A stretch of 64,000 nt of DNA from CAZYSK01 sp964649415 (lineage in GTDB: Bacteria > Chloroflexota > Anaerolineae > B4-G1), in NCBI GenBank assembly GCA_964649415.1, contig CAZYSK010000021.1, positions 1 to 64,000 on the forward strand. Direction: 5' to 3'. Every line of letters starts with the position of its first letter. Position 1 is the first letter of the stretch. The notes under the pieces were generated by a model that ran no database searches, had not been told where the DNA came from, and saw only the letters and a program-made list of their open reading frames with translations. Positions 8,834-17,496 of the stretch are shown one piece after another. The position numbers and the translations under genes were made by a program.

Positions 8834-10057
8834 ATGTACCGGCCGATTTCAAGGATACGCCTACGCCTGCAGACCGCAGCCCTCGCATTAATGCTGGGGC
8901 TCTTCGCTGCTCCCTCTGCCGTCGCAGCCGATGGTATCCAGGTCATCGAAAGCGAAGTCACGTATAGCTTCGCCCAACAGGTCACCTTCACGTTGCAGGC
9001 TACCTCCGACGCCGACATCACCCAGGTCTACCTGTTCTTCCAGGCCACCGGCGACGAACGGGCCCAATCCGTGAACGTGGATGTGGAGCAGAGCCCAGAG
9101 ATCAGCGTGGAACACACGCGCGACCTGCGCCGGGCTCCCCTGTCGCCCCTTGCCACGGTCACCTTCTGGTGGCAGATCGAGAACGCCGCCGGCCTCAGTC
9201 TAAGCACAGAGCACAAGCAGTTCAAGTACGAAGACAACCGCTTCCAGTGGCAGCAACTGAGCGCCGAAGGGATCACGGTCTACTGGATCGCGGGACGCGG
9301 TGACCCCGCGTTCGGGCAAGCGGCGCTGGACATTGCCCGGCAGAGCGTGAGAGAGATCAACGCGGAACTCCAGGCCCCGATGCCAGCGTCCATAGACATC
9401 TACATCTACGATGCGCAGCACAACCTCGACGCGGCGATGGTGCTCACGGGACGCGATTGGATCACCGGCCTGGCGCACCCGGAGCTAGACGGGATCCTCA
9501 TCGCGGTCCCACCGGAGGAGGGCTATACGTCGCGCATGAAGCGCTACGTGCCCCACGAGATCACGCATTTGCTGGTCTACCAGGCGGTGACGCCGGATGG
9601 CTACCGCTACGTCCCGGAGTGGCTCGATGAGGGACTGGCCACAGCCAACGAGCAGCTACCGACTCCAGAGTATGCCCTGGCGATTGAGGAGGCCCGCGCG
9701 CAGGGAGAGATCCTCCCGCTGGAGACTCTCTGTGTGCCTTTCTCCCCCGATTCACGCACGGCGTTTCTCTCGTATGCCCAGAGCGGAAGCGTGGCGCACT
9801 TCATCCGAGAACGGTACGGCGCGCGTGGCATACGTGCCTTGCTGGATGCCTATGCCAACGGCGCTAGCTGCGGGAGCGGCGTGGAAGAGGCACTGAGCAC
9901 CAGCCTCCATGGATTGGAGACCGCCTGGCGGGCCAGCCTGGAACCCCAGACCCGCTGGCAAGCGCTGTTTCCGCAGGTTGGCGTCTGGGTGGGCCTATGG
10001 TTGTTGAGCTTACTCGTCGCCCTGCCCATGATCGGCGGCAGGCGACGTAGCCAGTAG
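8834..10057 (+). CDS. Secreted, membrane-anchored gluzincin (peptidase MA-like)
   Basis: Predicted extracytoplasmic zinc peptidase of 407 residues. An N-terminal signal peptide ends near AAPSAVAA. An Ig-like strand-rich region occupies about residues 35-140, then the peptidase domain carries HEITH at 241-245 and the third ligand Glu266 in EWLDEG, the gluzincin spacing. A C-terminal helix (VGVWVGLWLLSLLVALPMI) plus GGRRRSQ would anchor it in the membrane. The frame is open back to a GTG at 8711, but that stretch holds a dispersed hairpin repeat (8804-8820), so ATG 8834, which starts the signal peptide, is preferred. It follows rseP and a HEAT protein, forming an envelope-proteolysis cluster. 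Confidence 0.8.
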   Translation: MYRPISRIRLRLQTAALALMLGLFAAPSAVAADGIQVIESEVTYSFAQQVTFTLQATSDADITQVYLFFQATGDERAQSVNVDVEQSPEISVEHTRDLRRAPLSPLATVTFWWQIENAAGLSLSTEHKQFKYEDNRFQWQQLSAEGITVYWIAGRGDPAFGQAALDIARQSVREINAELQAPMPASIDIYIYDAQHNLDAAMVLTGRDWITGLAHPELDGILIAVPPEEGYTSRMKRYVPHEITHLLVYQAVTPDGYRYVPEWLDEGLATANEQLPTPEYALAIEEARAQGEILPLETLCVPFSPDSRTAFLSYAQSGSVAHFIRERYGARGIRALLDAYANGASCGSGVEEALSTSLHGLETAWRASLEPQTRWQALFPQVGVWVGLWLLSLLVALPMIGGRRRSQ

Positions 10058-10096
10058 AAACGCGGCGTCCGTGCCGCCTGTGTGGAGGAGCATCAG

Positions 10097-10630
10097 ATGC
10101 GCCATATTGTTGCCTTCGACCTGGAAACCCAGTACACGGCCGATGAAGTCGGCGGATGGCACAACATCCGCGATATGCGCCTAGCCGTTGCCGTGACCTA
10201 CGATGCGGCCCAGGACGTCTACTGCGACTATACAGAGGAGGATGCAGATCGACTCATCTCCACCCTGCGCGGCGCCGACCTGGTGGTCGGCTACAACGTC
10301 CTCCGCTTCGACTACGAGGTCCTGCGCGCCTATACAGACGATCCCCTGTCTGATCTGTCGACACTTGACATGCTTCAGGATCTGCATCGAACGCTGGGCT
10401 GGCGGCCCAAGCTGGACAGCGTAGCGGCTGCCACGCTAAACGAGGGAAAGAGCGCCGATGGGTTGCAGGCTGTACGATGGTTTCGAGAAGGCCAACTGGA
10501 CAAAGTCACCGCCTATTGCCAGCGTGACGTCGAGGTGACGTGGAAGGTATACCAGTTTGGCCATCGGAACGGCTTCGTCCAATATCGCGACCGCAAGTGG
10601 CGCACACATAGGGTGCCTGTGCGGTGGTAA
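10097..10630 (+). CDS. DEDD-family RNase H-like 3'-5' exonuclease
   Basis: 177-residue nuclease-like protein. ExoI motif is VAFDLET at the N-terminus, ExoII is NVLRFDYEVL and ExoIII is YCQRDVEVT (YxxxD form), giving the four acidic metal ligands of DEDDy enzymes. It resembles the YprB-type RNase H-like domain that occurs alone or joined to helicases. The start is ATG 10097 after GGAGGA. Its end overlaps the next gene by seven bases. Substrate (RNA or DNA ends) cannot be told from sequence. Confidence 0.8.
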   Translation: MRHIVAFDLETQYTADEVGGWHNIRDMRLAVAVTYDAAQDVYCDYTEEDADRLISTLRGADLVVGYNVLRFDYEVLRAYTDDPLSDLSTLDMLQDLHRTLGWRPKLDSVAAATLNEGKSADGLQAVRWFREGQLDKVTAYCQRDVEVTWKVYQFGHRNGFVQYRDRKWRTHRVPVRW

Positions 10631-11577
10631 GCGTCCAGGATTGTGAGCCCGCCTACCTGGACTTGCTGCGCTCGGGCGAGCTCAAGCAACGCGTGCAGGC
10701 CGCCTACGATGGCCTGCACGCCTGTGAACTCTGCGGCCGCGCGTGCCTGGTGGACCGCTACCAAGAGGTGGGAGCCTGCAAGACCGGGCTGAGGGCCATG
10801 GTGTCCAGCCACGGCCCCCACCTTGGAGAAGAAGACCCACTGCGGGGCAGTCGGGGCTCCGGCACCATCTTCTTCGCCTGGTGCAACCTCAACTGCCAGT
10901 TCTGCCAGAACTACGACATCAGCCAACTGGGGCACGGTGACGAGGTCGAGCCGGAAGAACTGGCCCAGATGATGCTCTCGCTGCAAGCGCGTGGGTGCCA
11001 CAACATCAACCTGGTCTCGCCAACTCACGTCGTGCCGCAGATTCTGGCCGCCGTCCTGATCGCTGCCAAGGCCGGCCTGCACCTGCCGCTGGTGTGGAAC
11101 ACAGGCGGATACGATTCCCTGGTCGCGCTGGAGCTACTCGATGGCGTGGTGGACATCTACATGCCGGACATGAAGTACGCCGACGAGGCGACGGCGCACG
11201 AGTACTCCAGGGTCAGGGACTATCCCGGCGTCAACCAGGCCGGCGTCAAGGAGATGCACCGTCAGGTGGGCGACCTCGTGCTCGACGAGAACGGCATCGC
11301 GCTGCGAGGGTTGCTCGTGCGCCACCTGGTGTTGCCCGAGGGACTGGCCGGGACGGCTGATATCTCGCGTTTCCTGGCAGAGCAGATCTCGCGTGATACC
11401 TACATCAACGTTATGGATCAGTACCGCCCCTGCTACAGGGCCAACGAGCTGCCGCCTTTGAACCGCCCCGTCACGCAGGCCGAATACAAACAAGCGCTGC
11501 GGCAAGCGCGCGACGCGGGCCTACATCGCTTCGACGTGAGACAGCCTCGTCTTCTCCACGTCCTGTGGGGAGTATAG
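10624..11577 (+). CDS. Radical SAM protein, PflX (COG1313) type
   Basis: 317-residue radical SAM enzyme. The cluster motif CNLNCQFC (CxxxCxxC, near residues 87-94) binds the [4Fe-4S] that cleaves S-adenosylmethionine. It is preceded by a Cys-rich start (CELCGRACLVDRYQEVGAC) characteristic of PflX-type putative pyruvate-formate-lyase-activating relatives. VVDIYMPDMKYADEATAHEYSRV and LLVRHLVLPEG are further family signatures. GTG start at 10624 overlaps the preceding exonuclease gene. No glycyl radical enzyme is visible in the window, so the partner is unknown. Confidence 0.85.
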   Translation: MVSVQDCEPAYLDLLRSGELKQRVQAAYDGLHACELCGRACLVDRYQEVGACKTGLRAMVSSHGPHLGEEDPLRGSRGSGTIFFAWCNLNCQFCQNYDISQLGHGDEVEPEELAQMMLSLQARGCHNINLVSPTHVVPQILAAVLIAAKAGLHLPLVWNTGGYDSLVALELLDGVVDIYMPDMKYADEATAHEYSRVRDYPGVNQAGVKEMHRQVGDLVLDENGIALRGLLVRHLVLPEGLAGTADISRFLAEQISRDTYINVMDQYRPCYRANELPPLNRPVTQAEYKQALRQARDAGLHRFDVRQPRLLHVLWGV

Positions 11578-11685
11578 GGGGTGGAGCTGGAGGCCCGCTC
11601 GCCCAAACCTGCGCCCGGGAAGAGGCAGGTATTGATCCAGGCGCACGATCAATACCCGCTGCGTCCCGCGATTCGGATTGTGAGC

Positions 11686-11985
11686 ATGATGGAAGAACAG
11701 CCAAAACCAGAGGCCCGGCTACACGCCGTCGTTCACGGACGCGTGCAGGGCGTCAACTTCCGCTACTATACCGTCCGCACCGCCCAACGTCTCGGCCTGA
11801 ACGGTTGGGTCGCGAACCGCTGGGACGGGACCGTGGAAACGGTCGCCGAGGGTTCCCAAAAGGCGCTCGGTGAGTTCCGGGCTTTCCTCCACCGTGGTTC
11901 TCCCTCCGCCTGGGTACAGCAGGTGGACGTCGACTGGCTACCCCCCACCGGCAAGTTCGACCACTTCGGGGTGCGATACCTATGA
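11686..11985 (+). CDS. acyP: Acylphosphatase
   Basis: 99-residue acylphosphatase that hydrolyses acyl phosphates such as acetyl phosphate or 1,3-bisphosphoglycerate. The family signature GRVQGVNFRYYTVRTAQRL carries the phosphate-binding loop and catalytic Arg. GWVANRWDGTVE carries the catalytic Asn. The length fits the family. The frame stays open upstream to 11581, but homology starts only after the tandem ATGs at 11686/11689. The next gene overlaps its stop (ATGA). An acylphosphatase beside a radical SAM protein has no obvious pathway link. Confidence 0.9.
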   Translation: MMEEQPKPEARLHAVVHGRVQGVNFRYYTVRTAQRLGLNGWVANRWDGTVETVAEGSQKALGEFRAFLHRGSPSAWVQQVDVDWLPPTGKFDHFGVRYL

Positions 11986-13217
11986 GAACGATATCTATGA
12001 GACTGAATCCTGAACGCATGGCCTGGGGCGTCCTGCTGGCGTCATTCTTCATTTGCATCGGCCTGGGAATCGCCGCTCCGCTTGGCGCCCGGCGCTACGT
12101 GCTCCACTCCCGCGTGGGTCAAAACGTGACCCTCGAGGTACAGAAGGGACCGCTGAGCGTCACACTCGCCGGCCACGGCGCACCGGTCGCCATCGATAAG
12201 GAGCGCGGCGAAATCCCCGAGCGCACGATCGTCGCCACGGAATCCACCGCCGGCAGGTTTGTGGTGCACGCCCCCCAGACAGGCTTTGTCGTCTCTACGA
12301 TCCAGCTTTACGACAACACCGAGATCGCCCTGGCCTCAGCCCGCTCACCCCGTTTTCCGGCCAGCCGACTGCCCCACGAGGTTGTGCTGGACGTCAGGGC
12401 CGGGCGGGCGCGCATCAACGTCTCCGGTGACAACAGCCGGCCTACGATCATCGAAGTTCACACGCCGCACGGCACAGCCACGCTCGCCGAGGGCAGTCAC
12501 GAGGTCAAAGTGAACGGGGCGACGATGGAGGTCACCGTGCGGGATGGCCAGGCCGAAGTCACCAACAACGCCGCGCATACCCTCGCACTGGGCCCGGCAG
12601 AGCGAGCCCTGACGGACGGGGAGCAGGTCATCGGCCCACTGCCTGCAACCCGCAATCTGATCGTCAACGGCGATTTCCAGGATCCGCTGGAGAACGGGTG
12701 GACCACCTATGCCACCCAGTCCGACCCCGAACAGCCGCCGGCGACCGTCAGGATCACCACCGACGAGGCTCGAGAAGTGGTCACCTTCCACCGCAGTGGC
12801 AGCAACCACGCCGAGGTCGGCGTCCAGCAGGACATCAACTACGACGTGCGTGACTTCGCATCGCTCGAACTGCACCTGGCCATGCGCATCCTGAATCAGA
12901 ACATCGCCGGTTTCGGAGGCTGCGGTTACCTCAGTTCCGAGTGTCCGATCACCGTACTCATAGACTACAAGGATATCTACGGCACCGACCGGCAATGGCG
13001 ACACGCGTTCTACACGGGCGAGCCAGCCCCCGACTGGCCGATCCATCCCTGGACTGAACAAATACCCCTTGGAAGCTGGCAGACCTACGATTCGGGCAAC
13101 CTGATCGAGACCCTGGCCGATTCCCCCCCGGCATTCATCAAGTCCTTGACCGTCTACGCATCCGGTCACGCTTTTCAGGCCATGGTGACCGAGGTCGAGC
13201 TGGTAGCCCGAGAATAA
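11982..13217 (+). CDS. Membrane-anchored FecR-like protein with C-terminal jelly-roll region
   Basis: 411-residue protein with one N-terminal helix (MAWGVLLASFFICIGLGIAA) and the rest outside the membrane. Residues about 50-210 are strand-rich and FecR-like: VVLDVRAGRARINVSG...IIEVHTPHGTATLAEGSHEVKV...VTVRDGQAEVTN is the typical FecR surface-domain pattern. The C-terminal part (about 225-410, beginning NLIVNGDFQDPLENGW) looks like a galactose-binding or carbohydrate-binding jelly roll. Overlap with the preceding gene (ATGA) suggests cotranscription. No sigma factor or TonB receptor is nearby, so a structural or adhesion role is as likely as signalling. Confidence 0.7.
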   Translation: MRTISMRLNPERMAWGVLLASFFICIGLGIAAPLGARRYVLHSRVGQNVTLEVQKGPLSVTLAGHGAPVAIDKERGEIPERTIVATESTAGRFVVHAPQTGFVVSTIQLYDNTEIALASARSPRFPASRLPHEVVLDVRAGRARINVSGDNSRPTIIEVHTPHGTATLAEGSHEVKVNGATMEVTVRDGQAEVTNNAAHTLALGPAERALTDGEQVIGPLPATRNLIVNGDFQDPLENGWTTYATQSDPEQPPATVRITTDEAREVVTFHRSGSNHAEVGVQQDINYDVRDFASLELHLAMRILNQNIAGFGGCGYLSSECPITVLIDYKDIYGTDRQWRHAFYTGEPAPDWPIHPWTEQIPLGSWQTYDSGNLIETLADSPPAFIKSLTVYASGHAFQAMVTEVELVARE

Positions 13218-13243
13218 CCCGTCCAAGCGCTTCCAGGTAATCG

Positions 13244-13276
13244 AAAGGCCCCCGCCTGACCAGCGCGGGGGCCTTT
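13244..13276. terminator. Bidirectional terminator between convergent genes
   Basis: AAGGCCCCCGC (13244-13254) pairs with GCGGGGGCCTTTT (13264-13276), a strong 11-bp GC stem ending in T on one strand and A on the other. It sits between converging genes that stop at 13217 and 13293. Confidence 0.9.
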
Positions 13277-13292
13277 TCCAGTCGAATGACGA

Positions 13293-14375
13293 TCACAGGC
13301 GCTTCAGTTTATCTCTCAGTTCATCCGCCGTCTCGGCCTCGATCGGGACATACACCACGCCAGGGTAGTACTCCTGGAAGAAAGCGCGCAGATCGCTGGG
13401 CCATTCCCTCGGGTTGACGGCAATCACCCGCCGCGTATCCAGATCACCGATGCCGGCGTCGTCGGCACTGCCACCGATGGTGTACTTATGCTCGTCCCAC
13501 GATCCGTCTACCACCGCGAGCGCGAAGGCCGCATCCGCCCCTGGAGGAAGGAGGACGTAAGTCCGTTCGTACTGGTCACGGGGCACACCACGCCCTGACG
13601 GTGTCGGCGGGGGCTTGGGTGGGGACGGAGGCGTCGGCGGGGACGGGGGCTTCGGTTCCGATCCCTCGACCACTCTCGCCTCCGCATCGTCCCAATAGGC
13701 ATCGTTGTGGTTGAAACCCCACAGTGTCTTGCTTCGCAGGAACACAGTCACCGTGCTTGCTTGCGCCACCGCTTCCACCCGGGGCACCTGGCCGTATTCG
13801 TTGTAGATGTGCGCTCCATCTCCCCACACGACTGTATCGGCGAGCGGACTCGTGCCCCCCGTGGGATCAATTCCCACGTAGAACGTGAAATTGGGAATCG
13901 CATCGTTCCAGGGATCTCCATTCAACGCAGGTGCGTCGCCTTCGAGGATAAAAGCCGCTCCCTCACCAACGCCGGACGACACGCGACCATTGTGCCACGA
14001 CCACCGGAATCCATCCAAGGTGTGGTTGCTCCAGGCATGTGCCCAGGCCGTCACCTGTATCCGCGAGCCGGGCACGGCCTCGAAGCGCTGGAGGAACCCG
14101 GCGTCATGCTTGCGGAAAAACGTGAACAAGAGGATCCCCTTCTCGCCGCCGTGCACCCGTTGCGGATCAACGTGCTTCCACGCGTCACGAACCTCGGGCT
14201 GATCCCACGTGCCCGGCTTGTGCCGGAACCACGTGGTCCATCCAGGCGGAGTGAAGATGTTGCCCACGTCAGTCTCGTACGGCTCATCGCCCTCCGGGAA
14301 CACCAGACAGAGATGGCTCTTGTCTTCCCCCCAATCGGCTTCGAACCCACCGTTCCTCAACAAGTTGCGCGGCAT
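13293..14375 (-). CDS. Hypothetical protein: N-terminal jelly-roll-like domain, Pro-rich linker, C-terminal domain
   Basis: 360-residue protein that I do not recognise as a whole. It opens MPRNLLRNGGFEADWG, a start commonly seen in carbohydrate-binding-like jelly rolls, and about residues 1-240 are strand-rich and aromatic. A proline-rich linker (about 242-262, PPSPPTPPSPPKPPPTP) leads to a 95-residue alpha/beta domain (YERTYVLLPPGADAAFALAVVDGSW...). No signal peptide is visible, which is odd for a carbohydrate-binding protein. The start at 14375 is chosen for the GGAAAGGAGA site upstream; the frame is open seven codons further. It shares the strong terminator with the FecR-like gene. Confidence 0.6.
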   Translation of the reverse strand: MPRNLLRNGGFEADWGEDKSHLCLVFPEGDEPYETDVGNIFTPPGWTTWFRHKPGTWDQPEVRDAWKHVDPQRVHGGEKGILLFTFFRKHDAGFLQRFEAVPGSRIQVTAWAHAWSNHTLDGFRWSWHNGRVSSGVGEGAAFILEGDAPALNGDPWNDAIPNFTFYVGIDPTGGTSPLADTVVWGDGAHIYNEYGQVPRVEAVAQASTVTVFLRSKTLWGFNHNDAYWDDAEARVVEGSEPKPPSPPTPPSPPKPPPTPSGRGVPRDQYERTYVLLPPGADAAFALAVVDGSWDEHKYTIGGSADDAGIGDLDTRRVIAVNPREWPSDLRAFFQEYYPGVVYVPIEAETADELRDKLKRL

Positions 14376-14439
14376 TTGTCGTCTCCTTTCCACCAATGCC
14401 TGTCCCTGCCTGCACCATCGCTGCTGGAGGGCGATCGCC

Positions 14440-15180
14440 CTATTCGAAGCCCAGCCCGCGCTCGCGCAGGCTCACGAAGCGCTGCTGTCCAATGATCAGG
14501 TGGTCCAGGACCTCGATATCCAACAGGTTGCCCGCCGCGACCAGTTGGCGGGTGACCTCCACGTCCTCGGGCGAGGGAGTGGGATCGCCTGAGGGATGGT
14601 TGTGGGCGACGATGATCGCCGCACAGTTGCGCTTGATGGCATCCCGGAACACCTCACCCACTCGAATATGAGAAGCATTCAGGCTGCCGATGTACACCGT
14701 CTCACATCCAAGCACCCGGTTGCGCGTGTCCAGATACAGCACCCGGAAATGCTCCTGCTCCAGATGGGCCATCTCCGCCATCAGGAGCTGCGCCACGTCC
14801 GACGGCGAGCGCACGACGACGCGGTCGTCCGGAGCGGCCAGCAGCATGCGACGGCCCAGCTCCAGCGCCGCCTTCAGTTGCGCCGTCTTCGCCTTGCCCA
14901 AGCCCTTGACCCCCTGCAACTCGGCGAGGCTGGCCCGCGCCAGGCCTGCCAGTCCACCGAACAGGGATAGCGTCCGTGTGGCCAGGCCCAGCACACTCTC
15001 GCCGCCCACACCGGTGCCGATGACAATGGCCAGCAGTTCACTCGTCGAGAGCGCTCCCTCTCCCACACGGGCCAGACGCTCCCGCGGGCGCTCACCGGCG
15101 GGCAAATCCCGGATCATGGGCCGGTACTCGACCCGTGCCTCGTCAGTCACATTCTTGTTGTCAGCTACCATGTTGTCCAT
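14440..15180 (-). CDS. radC: RadC/JAB family protein
   Basis: 246-residue RadC homologue. An N-terminal UPF0758 helical part (DLPAGERPRERLARVGEGALSTSELLAIVIGTG) is followed by a helix-hairpin-helix (LQGVKGLGKAKTAQL, 88-102). The C-terminal JAMM metal motif HNHPSGDPTPSPED is at residues 193-206, with Glu176 in HIRVGEVFRDA. RadC proteins are widespread and their exact function is unsettled despite the old DNA-repair name. The promoter -10 box lies only two bases before the first ATG, so the true start may be the ATG at 15171 or later. Confidence 0.92.
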   Translation of the reverse strand: MDNMVADNKNVTDEARVEYRPMIRDLPAGERPRERLARVGEGALSTSELLAIVIGTGVGGESVLGLATRTLSLFGGLAGLARASLAELQGVKGLGKAKTAQLKAALELGRRMLLAAPDDRVVVRSPSDVAQLLMAEMAHLEQEHFRVLYLDTRNRVLGCETVYIGSLNASHIRVGEVFRDAIKRNCAAIIVAHNHPSGDPTPSPEDVEVTRQLVAAGNLLDIEVLDHLIIGQQRFVSLRERGLGFE

Positions 15181-15181
15181 T

Positions 15182-15211
15182 ACTATACTGCAAGATATGC
15201 AGATTTGTCAA
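15182..15211 (-). promoter_or_regulatory. radC promoter directly abutting the start codon
   Basis: On the minus strand, TTGACA (15211-15206) and TATAGT (15187-15182) are spaced by 18 bases. The first ATG is at 15180, so transcription would begin at about 15175, inside that codon context. The second ATG (15171) would then have a leader of only about four bases, which implies leaderless or near-leaderless translation. Confidence 0.65.
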
Positions 15212-15339
15212 ATGGCCCCAACCACGTCGCCGTACCGCCGCCCGCGGGCACTTGCTCCCGCACCAGCCGATGGTATAATACGGCCCACTTGGCCGTGTCG
15301 CCTACCTGTAGGGGCGTGGAAACCGCGCCCTCCCGAACA

Positions 15340-15402
15340 GCATCCCGTGAGGAGTGACATTGGACCGCCGGCATCCTGCCGGCATCCCGTGAGGAGTGAC
15401 AT
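15340..15402. repeat. 21-bp direct repeat carrying a ribosome-binding site
   Basis: GCATCCCGTGAGGAGTGACAT occurs at 15340-15360 and again at 15382-15402. The second copy supplies the GAGGAG in front of the zinc-ribbon gene's ATG at 15408. A CCGGCATCCTGCCGG hairpin lies between the copies. A small tandem duplication of a leader segment is the simplest reading. Confidence 0.75.
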
Positions 15403-15407
15403 CACCT

Positions 15408-15944
15408 ATGGAGGACATCCTAGCGAGAGTCCCTTTCTATCTGACTATCCTATCCACCATCTGCGGGGGAATAACCGTGGCGCTATTGGGCGGAATCGCG
15501 ATCTGGACCTTCCGCGACATTCGAGCGCGCTCCCGAGATGTCCTGGCCCACGTATTGGCTACGCTGCTGGTGATCGTGCTGCCCATCGTCGGTCTGGTCG
15601 TGTACCTGATGCTACGTCCTCGCGAGACGCTGGCGGAGGCATACGAACGCTCGTTGGAACAAGAGGCTCTGCTGCAAGCTATAGAAGAACCAGAGAACTG
15701 CCCCGGATGCGGGCAGCGAGTCAAAGGCGAATACCTGTACTGTCCTGCCTGTCACACCCGGCTCAAGAGAAGCTGTCCCGAGTGTGGGCGCCCCCTGCAC
15801 CTCCGCTGGTCCCTCTGTCCCTTCTGCGGCGCAAGCGTCGTACCTCAGGCCCTCGAACCTATGCCCACCATGCAGCCCGAGCTGTCTACGGCACAGACAG
15901 AGGAGCCCCTGCCTGAAAACGAGCCACCCGACGACGTGCAATAA
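15408..15944 (+). CDS. Membrane protein with double zinc ribbon
   Basis: 178-residue protein. Two membrane helices (about residues 8-30 and 42-64) are followed by a helical linker rich in Glu. Then come three to four CxxC knuckles: CPGC, CPAC, CPEC and CPFC (about residues 98-145), forming a double zinc ribbon as in DZANK-type proteins. The tail is acidic and Pro-rich. Zinc ribbons of this kind usually mediate protein contacts; the function is unknown. Start ATG 15408 is chosen for GAGGAG 11 bases upstream; a GTG at 15396 is also in frame. Confidence 0.75.
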   Translation: MEDILARVPFYLTILSTICGGITVALLGGIAIWTFRDIRARSRDVLAHVLATLLVIVLPIVGLVVYLMLRPRETLAEAYERSLEQEALLQAIEEPENCPGCGQRVKGEYLYCPACHTRLKRSCPECGRPLHLRWSLCPFCGASVVPQALEPMPTMQPELSTAQTEEPLPENEPPDDVQ

Positions 15945-15989
15945 CCAGGTCGCACGGTCACGCGATGCGCGAGTGCGCATCGCGTCCCA

Positions 15990-17426
15990 TCACGCATCCT
16001 CCTCGCCCACGACGTGAACCTTGAGCATGTTGGTCTTCCGTCCAACGCCAAAGGGGATGCCTGCCGTCAGCACCACCGGGTCATCCCAGGCCACCATCCC
16101 TGCATTGCACGCCGCCTGGACCATCACCTTCACCATGTCATCCGTGGTGCTGAACTCGTCTACCTGCAAAGGCACGACGCCCCATACGAGCATGAGCCGC
16201 GACAGGGTCGCCTCGTTCGGAGTGACGGCTATGACAGGGACAGATGGACGATGACGGGCTACCATGCGCGCCGTCGTACCTGACATTGTCGCGGTGACGA
16301 TCACCTTGGCCCCAACCTCTCGAGCGATGTCAACCGCGGCATAGCTGATGGCCGGAGTGACCGCTTCTCGGCCGGGAGAGTCCCCGGGTGAGAAATGATC
16401 CCGCGCCACGAGCTGGGGCAGGTGCGCCTCCGCGTTCGCGCAGATCCTGGCCATTGTCTCCGTTGCATCCACCGGGTACTCACCCACCGCTGTCTCGCCG
16501 GAGAGCATCACGGCATCCGTGCCATCCAGAATCGCGTTGACGATATCCGATGCCTCCGCCCGTGTGGGACGCGGGTTCTCGATCATCGTCTGGAGCATCT
16601 GTGTGGCGGTGATGACGGGTTTGCCGGCCTGGTTGCATTCTCGAATGATGCGCTTCTGGTGGAACGGAACCTCCTCGGCCGGCGTCTCCACCCCCAGGTC
16701 GCCGCGGGCTACCATAATCCCATCGGCCTCGGCCAAGATCGCGCCGAAGACCGCGAGCGCCTCCGGTTTCTCGATCTTGGCGATGATGGGGATATCCGTG
16801 CCCCGGCTCCTCAGGAACTGTCGCAGCTCGCGCACGTCGGCCGCACCGCGGACGAAGGAAAGGGCCAGGAAATCCACGCCCTGCTCCACCGCAAACAGAG
16901 CGTCCTCCCGATCCTTGGCCGTCAGTGTGGAGAAGCGGAGCGCCGCCCCAGGCACATTGATCCCCTTCCGCGAGCGAAGCCAGCCGCCGACAACCACCCG
17001 GCCGCTCACGCCGTCCCCACCAGCGCGCAGGACCACCAACTCTAGCTGACCGTCGTCCAGCAGCACGGTCTGACCCGACGCCAGTTCGCGCAGCAGTTCG
17101 GGGTGAGGCACGGGGATCTCGTCCGCGGCGACGGGCTGAGGATGCTGTGTCAGGGTCACCACATCGCCCTCGTGCAGTTCGACCGCCCCACCCTCGATCT
17201 CGCCCACGCGCAGCTTGGGGCCTTGAAGGTCGGCCATCACGCCCACCAGCCGGCCCTCGTTCCTCGCCACCTCCCGCACGGTGGCAATGGATCGCGTGTG
17301 CGCGAGGTGGTCGCCGTGGGAGAAATTGATGCGGGCCACGTTCATCCCGGCCCGGATAAGGTCACGCATCACTTCAGGCGAACTGGACGCCGGCCCAATC
17401 GTGCACACGATCTTCGTACGTGGCAT
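15990..17426 (-). CDS. pyk: Pyruvate kinase
   Basis: Glycolytic enzyme making pyruvate and ATP from phosphoenolpyruvate. Family signatures are present: TKIVCTIGPASSSPEVMRDLIRAGMNVARINFSHGD at the start, IIAKIEKPEAL with the catalytic Lys, GIMVARGDLGVE with metal ligands, and VITATQMLQTMIENPRPTRAEASDIVNAILDGTDAVMLSGETAVGEYP. At 478 residues it is full length, with the C-terminal allosteric domain but no extra phosphohistidine domain. ATG 17426 follows GAGGGGG. Enolase, the preceding step, lies about 2 kb away on the same strand, with a lipoprotein gene between them. Confidence 0.97.
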   Translation of the reverse strand: MPRTKIVCTIGPASSSPEVMRDLIRAGMNVARINFSHGDHLAHTRSIATVREVARNEGRLVGVMADLQGPKLRVGEIEGGAVELHEGDVVTLTQHPQPVAADEIPVPHPELLRELASGQTVLLDDGQLELVVLRAGGDGVSGRVVVGGWLRSRKGINVPGAALRFSTLTAKDREDALFAVEQGVDFLALSFVRGAADVRELRQFLRSRGTDIPIIAKIEKPEALAVFGAILAEADGIMVARGDLGVETPAEEVPFHQKRIIRECNQAGKPVITATQMLQTMIENPRPTRAEASDIVNAILDGTDAVMLSGETAVGEYPVDATETMARICANAEAHLPQLVARDHFSPGDSPGREAVTPAISYAAVDIAREVGAKVIVTATMSGTTARMVARHRPSVPVIAVTPNEATLSRLMLVWGVVPLQVDEFSTTDDMVKVMVQAACNAGMVAWDDPVVLTAGIPFGVGRKTNMLKVHVVGEEDA

Positions 17427-17444
17427 CTCCAAGCCCCCTCGCCA

Positions 17445-17491
17445 AGACCTGACGGGGCAGGTTGTAGCCCACCGGAAAGCCTGTCAGGTCT
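17445..17491. repeat. Imperfect inverted repeat, ACCTGACAGGTTT family
   Basis: AGACCTGAC (17445-17453) and GTCAGGTCT (17483-17491) are perfect inverse arms. The same core with longer arms recurs at 38779-38875. It lies between pyk and the upstream lipoprotein gene, where a stem could stop or process the transcript. Confidence 0.6.
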
Positions 17492-17496
17492 GTACG

